Notes: generated by a model from the letters alone, not told the origin. A stretch of 64,000 bases of DNA from SIG672 sp045580325 (GCA_045580325.1 JAZNNR010000014.1:1-64000); one strand, 5' to 3'. Shown: positions 43,011 through 52,470, numbered from the stretch's first letter. Made by a program: numbers and translations.

Positions 43011-44504
43011 TTACATAATATATTTATTTCCGTATCTTTTATTTATTGCCTTATAGACCTCACCCTTTTCATCAAAGGGGTGTTTTCCGTCCTTAGTTAT
43101 CTCATAATTTTCGTGGCCCTTGCCCGCTACGAGAATTATCTCGCCATCAGAGGCGTTTTCAACTGCGTATGCAATAGCGTCGCGTCTTGAACAGATGACC
43201 TTATAGTTTTCTTTTTCCTTATCTATTCCGCCGAGGATCTCATTTATTATATCCATAGGCTCTTCGCTTCGTGAGTTATCGCTCGTTATAATAGCAAGAT
43301 CGGCAAGATCTGTCGCTATTTTACCCATTATCGGGCGCTTGGTCCTATCTCTGTCGCCGCCGCATCCGAAAATCACGGTAAGCTTCTGATCTTTCGTTTT
43401 ACTCTTTATAAGCGTATTCAGTATATTCTCAAGTGCATCGGGAGAATGTGCGTAGTCCGAGAAGACGCTAAAGGGCATATCTTCGGGTGTAAGACGCTCT
43501 ATTCTTCCGGGAACACCGGGAAATTCCTTAATTGATCTCTTTATACTTTCTTTATCAATTCCAAGAAGATAAGCGCACGCAACCGCTCCTGCGGTATTAT
43601 AGACGCTGAATTTTCCCGCCATAGAGCTTTCGATATCGATCGTCGTATTATCGGGCAGACGAAGGCTATAGCTTATACCGCGTACCGACGAGAAATCGGC
43701 GTTTTCAGCTCTGAACGAGCTTTCGTTATCTATACCGAATGTATAGCTTTCGCAAAGTCCTTTTTGGGATGCCGAAAGTGTATATTCATTATCCGATGAG
43801 AAAATTCCTATTTTGGATCTTTCAAAAAGCTTTTCTTTCGTATTTGCATAGTCTTCCATATTTATATGGAAGTCAAGATGCTCGGGTGTAAGGTTTGTAT
43901 ATATTCCTGCTTCAAACTCAAGAGGAGCTATTCTTCCGAGTGCTATCGAGTGAGAGGACGCTTCCATAAAGAGATACTGCACGCCCTCGTCGCGCATCTG
44001 TGCGAACATATCATAGAGGTCTTCGGGAACGGGTGTAGTCAGAGAAGACTCTCTGCTTTTTCCGCACCACATATTCTTTACTGTTCCGAGAAGTCCTGTA
44101 CGGTATCCTGCGTCCGAGAATATCTTTTCGAGCATAAATACCGTGCTCGTCTTTCCGTTTGTACCCGTAACGCCGATTATTTTCATTGATTTTTCGGGAT
44201 TTCCGAATGCGTTCGAGTATATATACGCAGATGCAAGACGTGTATCGTCTACAACAATACAGGGTATAGTGCAGTTTTCGGGCACGTACTCAACTACAGC
44301 GCATACCGCGCCCTTCTCTGCCGCGTCGTTTATAAAGGTATGACCGTCAAATCTCGTTCCCGCTATTGCAACGAAAGCAAAATTTTTATCTACCTTACCG
44401 TTATTTGAGGTAACTCCGCTTACGGTGAGGTTTTCGTCAGCGTTACCCATATCTATAACGTTTACACCGCGCAGAAGATCCTTTATTTTTATACTCGTAT
44501 ACAC
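43011..44504 (-). CDS. murE: UDP-MurNAc-tripeptide synthetase
   Basis: This 497-residue Mur ligase adds the third residue of the stem peptide. The P-loop is GVTGTNGKTSTV, with EASSHSIALGRI and HLDFHINMEDYA in the core. The specificity loop reads DNSR, one change from the DNPR typical of meso-diaminopimelate-adding MurE and unlike Lys-adding enzymes, so a DAP-type wall is most likely. Translation starts at GTG after GGAGGTAGAAGG. Confidence 0.94.
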   Translation of the reverse strand: MYTSIKIKDLLRGVNVIDMGNADENLTVSGVTSNNGKVDKNFAFVAIAGTRFDGHTFINDAAEKGAVCAVVEYVPENCTIPCIVVDDTRLASAYIYSNAFGNPEKSMKIIGVTGTNGKTSTVFMLEKIFSDAGYRTGLLGTVKNMWCGKSRESSLTTPVPEDLYDMFAQMRDEGVQYLFMEASSHSIALGRIAPLEFEAGIYTNLTPEHLDFHINMEDYANTKEKLFERSKIGIFSSDNEYTLSASQKGLCESYTFGIDNESSFRAENADFSSVRGISYSLRLPDNTTIDIESSMAGKFSVYNTAGAVACAYLLGIDKESIKRSIKEFPGVPGRIERLTPEDMPFSVFSDYAHSPDALENILNTLIKSKTKDQKLTVIFGCGGDRDRTKRPIMGKIATDLADLAIITSDNSRSEEPMDIINEILGGIDKEKENYKVICSRRDAIAYAVENASDGEIILVAGKGHENYEITKDGKHPFDEKGEVYKAINKRYGNKYIM

Positions 44505-44530
44505 CCTTCTACCTCCAAAAAGCAGAAAAT

Positions 44531-46795
44531 TTAGTCTGTGCCGTCAAGATGCTTACAGTATATCGTAACTACCGCTCCGTACTGTATTATAGTTCCCGCA
44601 TCATGACTCTGTTCCATAACGACTGCTCCGACACCCTCATCATAGTTGGTCGAGCCTTCTATAAGAACGTTCAGTCCGCGTGCGTTAAGCTCTTTGATAG
44701 CGTTAGCCGCTGTCTGATTTACCATATCGGGTACGGTAACGTATTTGGTATTCGTTGCACCGCCCGTATAAAGAATTATCTTTCCGTTTATATTGGTCAT
44801 TTTACTTCCAGACGAAGGAATCTGACCTGTAACCGTATCTCCGTCGCCTACTATCTCGTATTTTACACCGAGCTTCTTTATCGCTGCAACACTGTCATCA
44901 GTAGAGCGTCCTATGTATTTTCCAACCGTAACTACGGCTCTTTTCATTTCTTCGCTACTGTAATTTCGCTCGACTCCGAGATAAGGAAGAAGCTCGGAAA
45001 GAAGTGCCGACACGTAAGGTGCTGCAACAGAGCTTCCGTATCTGTTAGAGCAGTTCGGCTCATCGACCATTATAAGCACCGCGATCTCGGGATCGTCCGA
45101 GGGTGCTACCGCGACACAAGAGCCTATGCGGTAATCCTTTTGTCCTGTTTCAGGATTTATTTTATCTCGTTTTTCCGACGTTCCTGTTTTAGCGGCTATC
45201 TTATATCCCGCAACGTAGGCGTTTTTCGCACCTCCGCCGCCCGATACGCCGTCTTCAAGAACGTCAAGAAGAAGCGAACAGGTCTGTGAGCTTAGTATCT
45301 TACGCTTAGTCTGTGTTTCGTGAGCTACTACTTCGTTTCCGTTTGAGTCGATAAGCGAGCTTACAACGTACGGCTCGACCACGTATCCGCCGTTTGCAAC
45401 AGTACAGAATGCTGTGAGCTGCTGAAGGGGCGTTGTCTTAAAGGTCTGACCGAAGCTGTAGCAAGCAAGCTCGACCGCATTGAAGCCCGACTGTGCAACG
45501 TAAAGCCCCTTTGATTCACCGGGAAGGTCTATTCCAGTAAGAGAGGTATATCCGTAATCAACGAAATATTTATAGTATTTTGCACCGCCGAGTCTTGCAG
45601 CAACGTTCATCATTGTCGGGTTGCAGGACTGCTGAAGCATATATGCAAAATTCTTCGTACCGTGTCCGTATTTATTATGGCAGCTTATCCACGTGTTCGC
45701 AACGTGCAGTTTACCCGAGCAGGAGAAGGTATCGCTGAACTTAACGACTCCCTCCTCGAGTGCCGCCGCTGTTGAGAGCACCTTCATTGTCGATCCCGGC
45801 TCGTAAAGATAGCTGACCGATTTATTATTCCACATCGAATATATCTGAGTCCAGAGGTCCTCGTTATATTCGGGCGTTCCTACCTCGTTCTTTGACTGTG
45901 CAAGTCTGTCTGCAAACAGGGTATCTCCGAGATCGTACGGGTTATTGAGATCAAAGCTCGGGTACTGTCCCATTGCTAGTACCGCGCCCGTCTTGACGTT
46001 CATAACAAGTCCGACTGCAGGCTCACTTGCCTCGCCTTTTATAAAAGCGTCTTTAAGCTGCTTTTCAAGCATATTCTGAATTGTAAGATCGATAGTAAGA
46101 ACTGCGCCGAGTCCGTCCTTTGCGTCTATGTAATAGTCATAATCGTCGGGCATTTCCGCGCTCTGCGCGTTTCTTGTAACGATATAGCGTCCGGGTGTTC
46201 CTTCAAGATACTCGTTATATTCAAGCTCTATTCCGAGAAGTCCCTTGTCCGTACCCATAACGCCTATAACGTTTGCCGCAAGGTCGCCGTACGGATAGTG
46301 TCTTACCGGTGTTGCTTCAAGATATATTTTTCTCGAAAGTCCATATTTAGCAATAAATGCCCTTACTTCTTCGGCAGTTTCTTCTTCTACTCTTCTTTTT
46401 ACCGTTTCGTCCTTGCTTCCCTTACGCATTGCCTTTTTATATATGTTTTCACGGTCAACACCGAGAATTTCGGCAAGTCCGTCCGCTATTATGCCAGCGG
46501 TCTCCTCGCCGTCTCTTGAATTGGAACCGTTTTGTATAGCAACAGGATCAAGAAAAACTCTGTACGTAGTTATATTAACTGCAAGCGGAGTCATATTTGC
46601 GTCGTATATCTGACCGCGCTCTGCACTTATCGTATATTCCTGCTGTATGTTATCTATAACTTTACTCTGATAATACTGATATTCGCTTACCTGCATCGAG
46701 AAAAGCTCGAAAACGACCCAACCGACAAAGACAAGCATAATGATAAGCATTATACTTCCTCTTCTGGATATAACTCTCAAACGTTCTTTTTCCAT
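44531..46795 (-). CDS. Class B penicillin-binding protein with PASTA domains (SpoVD/FtsI type)
   Basis: This 754-residue septal or sporulation transpeptidase has one N-terminal membrane helix (~13-33), then a PBP dimer domain. The transpeptidase domain has Ser335-x-x-Lys338 (STMK), SCN (390-392) and KTG (536-538). Two C-terminal PASTA-like domains follow (~605-670 and ~685-750). PASTA tails mark SpoVD and PBP2x types. Only one class B PBP lies in this cluster, so it may serve both vegetative division and spore cortex synthesis; that is inference. Confidence 0.9.
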   Translation of the reverse strand: MEKERLRVISRRGSIMLIIMLVFVGWVVFELFSMQVSEYQYYQSKVIDNIQQEYTISAERGQIYDANMTPLAVNITTYRVFLDPVAIQNGSNSRDGEETAGIIADGLAEILGVDRENIYKKAMRKGSKDETVKRRVEEETAEEVRAFIAKYGLSRKIYLEATPVRHYPYGDLAANVIGVMGTDKGLLGIELEYNEYLEGTPGRYIVTRNAQSAEMPDDYDYYIDAKDGLGAVLTIDLTIQNMLEKQLKDAFIKGEASEPAVGLVMNVKTGAVLAMGQYPSFDLNNPYDLGDTLFADRLAQSKNEVGTPEYNEDLWTQIYSMWNNKSVSYLYEPGSTMKVLSTAAALEEGVVKFSDTFSCSGKLHVANTWISCHNKYGHGTKNFAYMLQQSCNPTMMNVAARLGGAKYYKYFVDYGYTSLTGIDLPGESKGLYVAQSGFNAVELACYSFGQTFKTTPLQQLTAFCTVANGGYVVEPYVVSSLIDSNGNEVVAHETQTKRKILSSQTCSLLLDVLEDGVSGGGGAKNAYVAGYKIAAKTGTSEKRDKINPETGQKDYRIGSCVAVAPSDDPEIAVLIMVDEPNCSNRYGSSVAAPYVSALLSELLPYLGVERNYSSEEMKRAVVTVGKYIGRSTDDSVAAIKKLGVKYEIVGDGDTVTGQIPSSGSKMTNINGKIILYTGGATNTKYVTVPDMVNQTAANAIKELNARGLNVLIEGSTNYDEGVGAVVMEQSHDAGTIIQYGAVVTIYCKHLDGTD

Positions 46796-46946
46796 CTATA
46801 TATTGTATCTCCCAAACAAAAGTATATTTGTATTATACCACATATTCCCGTCGAAATCAATCGAATATTGAAAAAATTTTCCCTAAAAAACAACAATTTG
46901 AGAGCAAAGCTTTTCAGCCTCACTCTCAAAAAGGATACATTTCATT

Positions 46947-47633
46947 TTATTCGGCACCTGTTAAAGTATTCCATGCCTGTATCAGATTTTCTCCGAGAGC
47001 AGACATAACTATTGATGCAAGGCTATCCTCGCGTTCCTTTACAGGCTCGTACACCTCAATAGAGTCCTCGCCTTCTATGATTATGTACTCCTTTTCAACC
47101 TCTCCGCCGTTCATCATTCCGAGCTTGTCCGAAGCGTAGTTTTCAATGTCGATCATATTGTTTTTCTTTTCGATCTGAGAAATATAATAATCCTTTTCGT
47201 TTGAAAGCTCGTTTATTGTATTCTTCATATCGGCAATATTGCTCGAGTATTCATTGATAAGAACGTACTCGTTTACAACGAATATAGAAAGAATGAAAAC
47301 AAATGCGAGCACTGCAATAGTCTTGAAGGGCATATTCTTCTTTTTCTTTTCAAGGATATTGTCAGTGGTAAAGCGGTTCTTCTTTTCAGAGAAAACTGTC
47401 GATACCTTCTGCTCGCGTCTTCCCTTTATGGAAACGACTGTCATTTCGGGTATCTTCTCTTCCAAGTCGAAGTTCTGCTCAGAGGCGGTAACTTCCTTTA
47501 CTTCGCTGTTTTCCTTTATTTCTTCTTTTATATCCTCAGTCTGCTTGCGACGGGTAATAAAATCACCGGCAAGTGCATTATTATCGGTATTATTTGTTTT
47601 GTTTTCAAATCCGAACTGGTCAAATGATTTCAT
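46947..47633 (-). CDS. FtsL/DivIC-like septum protein
   Basis: This 228-residue bitopic protein has a ~100-residue charged cytosolic tail, one membrane helix (~103-121) and a predicted coiled coil (~125-165). It ends with a short region containing ENYASDKLGM, a motif typical of the FtsL/DivIC family. Its place between rsmH and the class B PBP is the standard ftsL position. The cytosolic tail is long for FtsL (normally 30-60 residues). Confidence 0.82.
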   Translation of the reverse strand: MKSFDQFGFENKTNNTDNNALAGDFITRRKQTEDIKEEIKENSEVKEVTASEQNFDLEEKIPEMTVVSIKGRREQKVSTVFSEKKNRFTTDNILEKKKKNMPFKTIAVLAFVFILSIFVVNEYVLINEYSSNIADMKNTINELSNEKDYYISQIEKKNNMIDIENYASDKLGMMNGGEVEKEYIIIEGEDSIEVYEPVKEREDSLASIVMSALGENLIQAWNTLTGAE

Positions 47634-47706
47634 TTTAATCCCTTACCTTTTCTTTTTACTTTGAAAAGGTTCCTTTCGCAATAATATCTATATTTTTTGG
47701 TTATTT

Positions 47707-48651
47707 TTAAAGTTTTTCTGCCGTTCTCAGCTTTGCGCTGTGTGAACGTGAGTTTACTTCAAGCTCTTCTTTACTCGGAAGCTGAGGTTTTCTGCCGAGA
47801 GTCTTTATCATCGGCTTCTTTTTGCACACGCAAACGGGGAACGAAGGGGGACAGATGCATCCGCTTGAAAGCTCTGCAAATGTCTGCTTGACTATTCTGT
47901 CTTCGAGCGAGTGGAAGGTAAGTACCGCTATCCTTCCGCCTGCCTTCGATATTTCACAAAGAGTTCTGAGTGTAGGAGCTATTATATCAAGCTCGTTATT
48001 AACTGCTATTCTGAGCGCCTGAAAGCTTCTTTTAGCAGGGTGTCCGCCCTCTCTCTGTGCTGCCATCGGAACTGCTCGTCTTATTATCTCAACAAGCTTG
48101 TCCGTCGTTTCTATCGGGGCTATTTCTCTTTCTCTGATTATCTCAGATGCGATACGCGGCGCGAATTTTTCTTCGCCGTATTCGTAAATTATCTTTTTTA
48201 TTTCAGATTCGGAAAAATCGTTGACAATATCGTAAGCACTGAGCTTATCTCTATTATCCATTCTCATATCAAGTCTTCCCGAGAATCTGTATGAAAAGCC
48301 TCGCTCGGCTGCATCAAACTGATGCGAGGATGCTCCGAGATCTATCAGTGCGCCATCTATCTTTTCTATACCAAGAGCTCTTACAACCTCACCGACTTCG
48401 GAAAAATTACTTCTTATTATAGTAACTACCTCCGAATAGGGTTCAAGTCTTTTTGACGCCGCCGCTATGGCTTCTTCATCGCGGTCTATGCAGATAAGTC
48501 TTCCCGCGCCGGCTCTTAGCTTTTGCGCTATCCTTATACTATGCCCTGCGCCGCCTGTGGTACAATCGACGTAAATGCCATCGGGTTTAATATCAAGTGC
48601 CTGTATACATTCATCCGGCATTACCGGAAGATGAGAAAATTCATTTTCCAT
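47707..48651 (-). CDS. rsmH: 16S rRNA m4C1402 methyltransferase
   Basis: This 314-residue SAM-dependent enzyme (MraW) methylates N4 of C1402 in 16S rRNA. HLPVMPDECIQAL at the N-terminus, the SAM loop VDCTTGGAGHS, DLGASSHQFD and GGRIAVLTFHSLEDRIVK are all present, and the length is normal. It is the second gene of the dcw cluster, right after mraZ. Confidence 0.97.
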   Translation of the reverse strand: MENEFSHLPVMPDECIQALDIKPDGIYVDCTTGGAGHSIRIAQKLRAGAGRLICIDRDEEAIAAASKRLEPYSEVVTIIRSNFSEVGEVVRALGIEKIDGALIDLGASSHQFDAAERGFSYRFSGRLDMRMDNRDKLSAYDIVNDFSESEIKKIIYEYGEEKFAPRIASEIIREREIAPIETTDKLVEIIRRAVPMAAQREGGHPAKRSFQALRIAVNNELDIIAPTLRTLCEISKAGGRIAVLTFHSLEDRIVKQTFAELSSGCICPPSFPVCVCKKKPMIKTLGRKPQLPSKEELEVNSRSHSAKLRTAEKL

Positions 48652-48680
48652 TTTATTTTAGCTTTCGTTTTGCTTATTTT

Positions 48681-49112
48681 TTACATTCCGAGCTCAATAA
48701 GGATATTTTCAACGTCGGATGCATTAAGACCTGCTGTCATTTTGTCATAAACAGCTTCGCTCCATATTTCAGCGTAATCGCCTACGCCTATGGTAACTAT
48801 ATTCTTTTCGAACTCTGCATAATCACACAGATTCTGAGGTATTGCAATTCTTCCCTGTGCATCTACCGCAGTTTTTTTGGAAGAACCGTATATCCATCTG
48901 CGCGCCTCTTTGGCTTTGATTGGGGGAAGGCTGTTTATTTTATCCTTTAACTGTTCCCAAGCCTCAAGAGGATATACCGTTATACATTTATCGGTAGATT
49001 TCGTAATAACAACTTCGCTTCCGAGAGGGGCGCGGAACTCAGAAGGAAGAAACAGTCTTTTTTTCGCATCAATTGTGTGTCTGTGCTCACCGTAAAGCAT
49101 GTTGTCATCCAT
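48681..49112 (-). CDS. mraZ: Transcriptional regulator MraZ
   Basis: This 143-residue double-AbrB-fold protein has the family motifs LYGEHRHTIDAKKRL and, in the second half, DAQGRIAIPQNL. MraZ usually heads the dcw cluster and binds repeats in its own promoter. I chose the ATG at 49112, 12 bases after GGAGAGG; a GTG at 49121 is also possible. A longer frame would add 54 residues that no MraZ has. Confidence 0.94.
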   Translation of the reverse strand: MDDNMLYGEHRHTIDAKKRLFLPSEFRAPLGSEVVITKSTDKCITVYPLEAWEQLKDKINSLPPIKAKEARRWIYGSSKKTAVDAQGRIAIPQNLCDYAEFEKNIVTIGVGDYAEIWSEAVYDKMTAGLNASDVENILIELGM

Positions 49113-49155
49113 TTTAACCACAACCTCTCCTTTCTGCTCAACTTTGCTCACCACT

Positions 49156-49184
49156 ATTATAATTTGTATAATATCCGCTGTCAA
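49156..49184 (-). promoter_or_regulatory. Consensus promoter of the dcw cluster
   Basis: On the minus strand TTGACA (49179-49184), 17 bases and TATAAT (49156-49161), 44 bases before mraZ. I could not identify clear MraZ-binding repeats. The 49190-49600 stretch holds no other recognisable feature. Confidence 0.8.
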
Positions 49185-49607
49185 GGCTCGCGCAAATCTT
49201 TCGATTGAGTATTTTCTATTTTTTTTAAAAAATTGCCACGAGAAAAAACATATTTTTACATTGTTCTTCGGCATACTGAAAATTTGTTCGCTTTTACCAT
49301 TTTATTCCACTCATAAAGGCTTTTACTTTCAAAAACAAGCAGTTTATCTCAAAAAAAGCTATCAGCTACTCCACTATTTATGCTCCTTTGGTCGTAAAAA
49401 GAAGAATAGTACAAACTCGTTTTTCGGAGATTTTCTGTTCTTTATTTTACTCTTACCCAAAGTAAACACAGCTTCGCGGTCTTCTTACCGTTAATATAAT
49501 TGCCAAGTCTTTTGTGGTAATTTGTTATAAAAAGTCGGAAATAAATTATTGTTTTTGAACGGATATGAAGAAAATACCAATTTTATATTATTTTTACTAA
49601 AAAAGTC

Positions 49608-49636
49608 TTGATAAAATATGTAAAATATGATAATAT
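49608..49636 (+). promoter_or_regulatory. Promoter of pgk-tpiA
   Basis: TTGATA (49608-49613), 17 bases and TAATAT (49631-49636), ~41 bases before the start. Confidence 0.65.
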
Positions 49637-49677
49637 TAGTATCGGTCAAAAATAAATTTTACTGAGAGGTGTATTTT

Positions 49678-50979
49678 ATGTCCATGTATAACAAAAAGAC
49701 AATCGAAGACATCGATGTCAAAGGTAAAAAGGTTTTAGTAAGATGTGATTTCAACGTTCCTATGAAGGACGGAGCTATTACCGACGCTAAGCGTATCGTT
49801 GGTGCAGTTCCTACTATCAAGTATCTCGTTGATCAGGGTGCAGCTGTTATTCTCTGCTCTCATATGGGTCGTCCCCACAACATCTTCAACGCTACTCTTA
49901 AGCTCGACAAGAAGGAGCTCAAGAAGATCGCCGCTCTTCCCGAAGCAGAACAGGAAGCAGCTAAGTTCGCAGCTCTTGAAAAGGCAACAAAGGATGTTGT
50001 TAAATTCTCTCTCAAGCCTGTTGCTGAAAAGCTTTCCGAGCTTCTCGGACAGACTGTAATTATGGCAAGCGACGTTATCGGCTCTGACGCTAAGGCTAAG
50101 GCTGCAGCACTTAAGAGCGGAGAGGTTCTCCTTATAGAAAACGTTCGTTTCCACGAAGAAGAAGAAAAGAACGATCCCGCTTTCGCCAAGGAGCTCGCTT
50201 CCATGGCTGAGGTTTACGTAAATGACGCTTTCGGTACAGCTCACCGCGCTCACGCTTCTACAGCAGGCGTTGCTGATTACCTCCCTGCAGTTTGCGGTTA
50301 CCTCATTCAGAAGGAGATCTCCATTATGGGACAGGCTCTTGAAGATCCCAAGCGTCCCTTCATCGCTATTCTCGGCGGCGCTAAGGTTTCCGACAAGATC
50401 GGTGTTATCAACAACCTCATTGAAAAGGTTGATATGCTTATCATCGGCGGCGGTATGGCTTATACATTCTTCAAGGCAAACGGTCTTCCTATCGGTACTT
50501 CTATCTGCGAAAATGACAAGCTCGACCTTGCTCGTGAGCTCATGCAGAAGGCAAGAGATAAGGGCGTTGCATTCCTTCTCCCCGTTGACAACGTGATCGG
50601 TAGAGAGTACAGCGAAGACACTACATTTATGCGTATATACTCCGATGCTATTCCCGACGGTTGGATGGGTCTTGACATTGGCGAAAAGACACAGGAGCTC
50701 TTCTCCAAGTGCATTCAGGGCGCAGGAACAGTTGTATGGAACGGACCTATGGGCGTTTCCGAATGGAACAACTTCGCTTCCGGTACAAGATCTGTTGCTA
50801 AGGCTATCGCTGAAAGCGACGCAGTTTCTATCATCGGCGGCGGCGACTCCGCAGCTGCAGTTGAAGCTCTCGGCTATGCAGACCGCATGACTCACGTTTC
50901 CACAGGTGGCGGCGCATCGCTCGAATTCCTCGAAGGACTCGATCTCCCCGGAATCGCAGCTCTCAACGACAAGGACTAA
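49678..50979 (+). CDS. pgk: Phosphoglycerate kinase
   Basis: This glycolytic kinase (433 residues) interconverts 1,3-bisphosphoglycerate and 3-phosphoglycerate. Motifs include KVLVRCDFNVPMK, SHMGRP, NDAFGTAHRAHAST, GGAKVSDKIGV and GGGDSAAAVE. It is about 40 residues longer than usual, because of a Lys/Glu-rich insert (about residues 62-100) between SHMGRP and the FSLKPVAEKL segment. I believe such inserts occur in some clostridial Pgk. The ATG 49678 follows GAGAGGTG. Codon use is strongly biased, as expected for a highly expressed gene. Confidence 0.97.
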   Translation: MSMYNKKTIEDIDVKGKKVLVRCDFNVPMKDGAITDAKRIVGAVPTIKYLVDQGAAVILCSHMGRPHNIFNATLKLDKKELKKIAALPEAEQEAAKFAALEKATKDVVKFSLKPVAEKLSELLGQTVIMASDVIGSDAKAKAAALKSGEVLLIENVRFHEEEEKNDPAFAKELASMAEVYVNDAFGTAHRAHASTAGVADYLPAVCGYLIQKEISIMGQALEDPKRPFIAILGGAKVSDKIGVINNLIEKVDMLIIGGGMAYTFFKANGLPIGTSICENDKLDLARELMQKARDKGVAFLLPVDNVIGREYSEDTTFMRIYSDAIPDGWMGLDIGEKTQELFSKCIQGAGTVVWNGPMGVSEWNNFASGTRSVAKAIAESDAVSIIGGGDSAAAVEALGYADRMTHVSTGGGASLEFLEGLDLPGIAALNDKD

Positions 50980-51056
50980 TTTCTATATAGGAATTATATC
51001 CGATTTTTCAATTTTCAATTTAAAGTTTTCTCAAAGTTTAAGGATGGTTTATTAAA

Positions 51057-51821
51057 ATGGGTTACAAAAGAAGAAAAGTCATCGCAGGTAACTGGAAGAT
51101 GAATCTGACTCCCTCCGAAGCAAAAAAATTCGTAGGTGATCTTTATGACAAGGTTAAAAACAACAGAGGCTGTGATATCGTAGTATGCGTTCCCGCAATC
51201 GATCTCCCCGTTGTTGCAAAAATGTGTGCAGGTACTGCTATTAAGGTTGGCGGACAGAACGTTCACTTCGCAAAGAGCGGCGCATATACAGGCGAAATTT
51301 CGGCTGATATGCTCGTTGACGTAGGCGCTAAGTACGTTATCATCGGCCACAGCGAACGCAGACAGTATTTCGGCGAAACAGACGAAACTGTAAATCTTCG
51401 CACAAAGGCAGCTCTCGAAGCAGGTCTTACCGCTATCGTATGTGTTGGCGAATGCCTCGCAGAGCGTGAACAGGGCATCACAGAAGAAGTTGTTGCACGT
51501 CAGACAAAGCTTGCTCTCCTCGATATCGCTCCCGAACAGATGAAGCAGATCATTATCGCTTACGAACCCGTTTGGGCTATCGGTACAGGAAAGACCGCTA
51601 CTGCCCAGCAGGCAGAAGAGGTTTGCAAGCTCATTCGTAACGTTGTCGCTTCTAAGTACGGCAAGTCTGTTGCTCGCGCAACAATAATTCAGTACGGCGG
51701 TTCTATGAACGCAAAGAACGCTGCTGAGCTTCTTGCTATGGAAAATATCGACGGCGGCCTTATCGGCGGAGCTTCTCTTAAGCCCGATGACTTCGCTGTT
51801 ATCGTTGAAGCAGCTCAGTAA
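51057..51821 (+). CDS. tpiA: Triose-phosphate isomerase
   Basis: This 254-residue TIM-barrel enzyme interconverts dihydroxyacetone phosphate and glyceraldehyde-3-phosphate. Active-site residues are Lys14 (GNWKMN), His98 (IGHSERR) and Glu170 (AYEPVWAIGTG), with loop 6 intact. It lies 77 nt after pgk on the same strand and very likely shares its transcript. The ATG follows AAGGATGG. Confidence 0.98.
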   Translation: MGYKRRKVIAGNWKMNLTPSEAKKFVGDLYDKVKNNRGCDIVVCVPAIDLPVVAKMCAGTAIKVGGQNVHFAKSGAYTGEISADMLVDVGAKYVIIGHSERRQYFGETDETVNLRTKAALEAGLTAIVCVGECLAEREQGITEEVVARQTKLALLDIAPEQMKQIIIAYEPVWAIGTGKTATAQQAEEVCKLIRNVVASKYGKSVARATIIQYGGSMNAKNAAELLAMENIDGGLIGGASLKPDDFAVIVEAAQ

Positions 51822-51840
51822 CTTAACTTACTAACATAAA

Positions 51841-51878
51841 AAAGAGCCATTCTTTCAAAGAGTGGCTCTTTGGGTTTT
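51841..51878 (+). terminator. Terminator after tpiA
   Basis: AAAGAGCCA (51841-51849) and TGGCTCTTT (51863-51871) form a 9 bp outer stem with further inner pairing, followed by GGGTTTT. Confidence 0.7.
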
Positions 51879-51894
51879 GTATTACAAGGTAAGG

Positions 51895-52000
51895 GTGTTC
51901 GATGAACGCCCCTACACATAATTTTCAGCAGAGATATTGTTTTCTCTGCCGATTTGTGGTATAATGGAACTGCATTGTAGGGGAGCATTCCATATGCTCC
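51895..52000. repeat. Two half-copies of the GTAGGGG-ended palindromic element
   Basis: One arm (51895-51917) ends CGCCCCTAC. A second arm (51977-52000) starts GTAGGGGAGC. They flank the promoter block at 51937-51965. Confidence 0.45.
51937..51965 (+). promoter_or_regulatory. Promoter block shared with the HD-hydrolase cassette
   Basis: TTGTTT (51937-51942), 17 bases and TATAAT (51960-51965). The whole ~31-base block recurs at 58890-58920 with one internal mismatch, including the spacer. An inverted repeat (CAGCAGAGA / TCTCTGCC) overlaps the -35 box. Confidence 0.65.
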
Positions 52001-52030
52001 ATTTGCAGGCGGATATAGGCTTTGCCTAAA

Positions 52031-52060
52031 GCCTTTGTAATACAAAGGCGAAACTGGCGA
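52031..52060 (+). repeat. 30-base start-proximal block, copy 1
   Basis: It is identical over all 30 bases to 59111-59140. Its first part is the inverted repeat GCCTTTGTA-A-TACAAAGGC. It ends 18 bases before the ATG of the small gene; in copy 2 the distance to the ATG is 13 bases. Confidence 0.8.
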
Positions 52061-52078
52061 TAAAACAAAGGTGATAGA

Positions 52079-52435
52079 ATGATAAAAACAGAATTTGGAA
52101 TTATTGATGATTTTAATGAAAAAAACGATTATACCGGATATTATCCCGACAAGTACAATTGCGTCGCCATAGATGATGACAGATATATTAGTGCTTGGTG
52201 GAAGGAGCTTTCTACAATGGATACCCTGAATGTATATAAAAAAGGAGTTTTGCAACCACAAAAAGCATTATCTCGTTGGGGAATCACCATTATCCCGCCG
52301 TCTTCTTTGTCTGCATTATTAGATATTGTCTTATCAGATAAGAGGTCAAAAAAGGACAAAAGTTTGATTGCATTGGCAGGGCTGATTCATCAAGCAATTG
52401 TCGATGAAAAATATATGATTCACTACGGAGTATAA
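52079..52435 (+). CDS. Small hypothetical protein
   Basis: This 118-residue soluble, acidic protein has many aromatic residues (GYYPDKYNC, ISAWWKEL) and no signal peptide or membrane helix. I recognise no family. It starts at an ATG after AAAGGTGATAG. Its promoter and start-proximal leader are shared with the unrelated HD-hydrolase gene at 59.2 kb, which suggests that it arrived as part of a mobile or duplicated gene-capture unit. Confidence 0.65.
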   Translation: MIKTEFGIIDDFNEKNDYTGYYPDKYNCVAIDDDRYISAWWKELSTMDTLNVYKKGVLQPQKALSRWGITIIPPSSLSALLDIVLSDKRSKKDKSLIALAGLIHQAIVDEKYMIHYGV

Positions 52436-52470
52436 TTTTTACACATATAATTTTCACATATATAGATTAT

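Noticed and set aside
48681..49274. Longer MraZ frame starting at 49274
   Set aside because: The extra 54 residues would cover the promoter and match no MraZ protein.
49735..50895. 386-codon minus-strand frame opposite pgk
   Set aside because: It is antisense to phosphoglycerate kinase and caused by strong codon bias in a highly expressed gene.
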